From contig JAKBQO010000101.1 in assembly GCA_021835185.1 (NCBI GenBank), positions 1 through 5,714 of the forward strand: 5,714 nucleotides of DNA, read 5' to 3'. The notes under the pieces are model-generated. The model did no database searches, was not told the origin of the DNA, and saw only the letters and a list, made by a program, of their open reading frames with translations. Shown here piece by piece: positions 5,502 to 5,714 of the stretch. Within the stretch, counting starts at the first letter, position 1. The number at the start of each line of letters is the position of its first letter. The stretch is from Thermoplasmata archaeon. GTDB taxonomy: Archaea; Thermoplasmatota; Thermoplasmata; Thermoplasmatales; Thermoplasmataceae. Both the position numbers and the translations under genes were made by a program.

Positions 5502-5521
5502 ACGTTATGAATGAAAGCCGG

Positions 5522-5714
5522 ATGTCAGACCAAAGCAATATTAACCGATTAATAGAAAAAGCAAGGAGTAACACCCTGCGTGATATTCCGGTAGTTCTGG
5601 TTCCAGTATGGCAGATTAAGATAAGGGAAAGATTCGGCATCAATATAGACCGTGAAATTGCGGAGTATATAGTTCTCGCAGTTCATGAGAATGGCACATG
5701 GAAAAGGCAGAGAG
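5522..5714 (+). CDS. Unrecognised protein, N-terminal part
   Basis: The first 64 codons are present and the frame runs off the window without a stop. The protein begins MSDQSNINRLIEKARSNTLR, followed by a hydrophobic strand-like IPVVLVPVW (22-30), a basic stretch IKIRERFGINIDREI (32-46) and IAEYIVLAVHENGTWKRQR near the edge. It looks soluble, with mixed alpha/beta character and no signal peptide, cysteines or metal motif in this part. I do not recognise a family and will not assign a function. It is the only substantial plus-strand gene in the window and has its own promoter. The ATG at 5522 is preferred over that at 5507 because of the TATA spacing; neither has a Shine-Dalgarno motif. Confidence 0.7.
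   Translation, partial: MSDQSNINRLIEKARSNTLRDIPVVLVPVWQIKIRERFGINIDREIAEYIVLAVHENGTWKRQR

Larger units (their letters stand above)
5166..5521. other. 356-base divergent intergenic region
   Basis: This region separates leftward ctaB from the rightward gene at 5522. It holds the inverted-repeat divergent promoter (5198-5228), a short rightward frame with an internal TGA (5274-5426), a small dyad (5449-5466) and the TATA box of the right-hand gene (5491-5501). I see no tRNA, no C/D-box or H/ACA-like RNA, and no direct repeat array. It is long for a compact genome of this type, which is why the decayed or unusual small frame is taken seriously. Confidence 0.6.

Noticed and set aside
5507..5521. 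Upstream ATG (adding MNESR) as the start of the right-hand gene
   Set aside because: It lies only about 6 bases past the TATA box, upstream of the expected transcription start, so it would not be in the mRNA.

Overview
The window looks like a chromosomal segment of an archaeon, most likely a member of the Thermoplasmatales (Ferroplasma, Acidiplasma or Thermoplasma group). The reasons are the gene set (aIF5A, ArcS/TgtA2, an archaeal Sm-like protein, exosome Csl4), AT-rich DNA with heavy use of ATA and AGG/AGA codons, and archaeal TATA boxes placed about 20-30 bases ahead of apparently leaderless start codons. The genus is an inference. No mobile element, CRISPR array, tRNA or rRNA was seen.

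Layout, left to right. Bases 1-46 hold the first 15 codons of translation factor aIF5A on the minus strand, with its promoter region to the right. Next, all on the minus strand, come a metal-dependent amidohydrolase/deaminase (307-1557) and the archaeosine synthase ArcS (1605-3179). Then follows a tight three-gene RNA operon, transcribed csl4 (4162-3584), a 52-residue coiled-coil protein (3600-3442), lsm (3432-3217). Last on this strand is a heme O synthase-type prenyltransferase (4272-5165). A 356-base intergenic region (5166-5521) holds a divergent promoter built on a perfect 9-bp inverted repeat and a possibly decayed or recoded small reading frame. The 5' end of an unrecognised plus-strand gene (5522 onward) closes the window.

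How the genes work together. The core theme is RNA and translation: RNA degradation (Csl4 of the exosome), RNA binding (Lsm), tRNA modification (ArcS) and translation (aIF5A). The start signals fall into two classes. Genes inside the csl4 operon have GGTG/GAGGT Shine-Dalgarno motifs 5-6 bases before the start. arcS, ctaB and the right-hand gene have a TATA box so close that their mRNAs should be leaderless or nearly so.

The observations most worth following are: the small coiled-coil protein, which overlaps csl4 and touches lsm; the amidohydrolase, whose metal site is intact but whose substrate-pocket residues differ from those of the characterised MTA/SAH deaminase; and the symmetrical divergent promoter, whose rightward arm drives something not explained by a normal gene.
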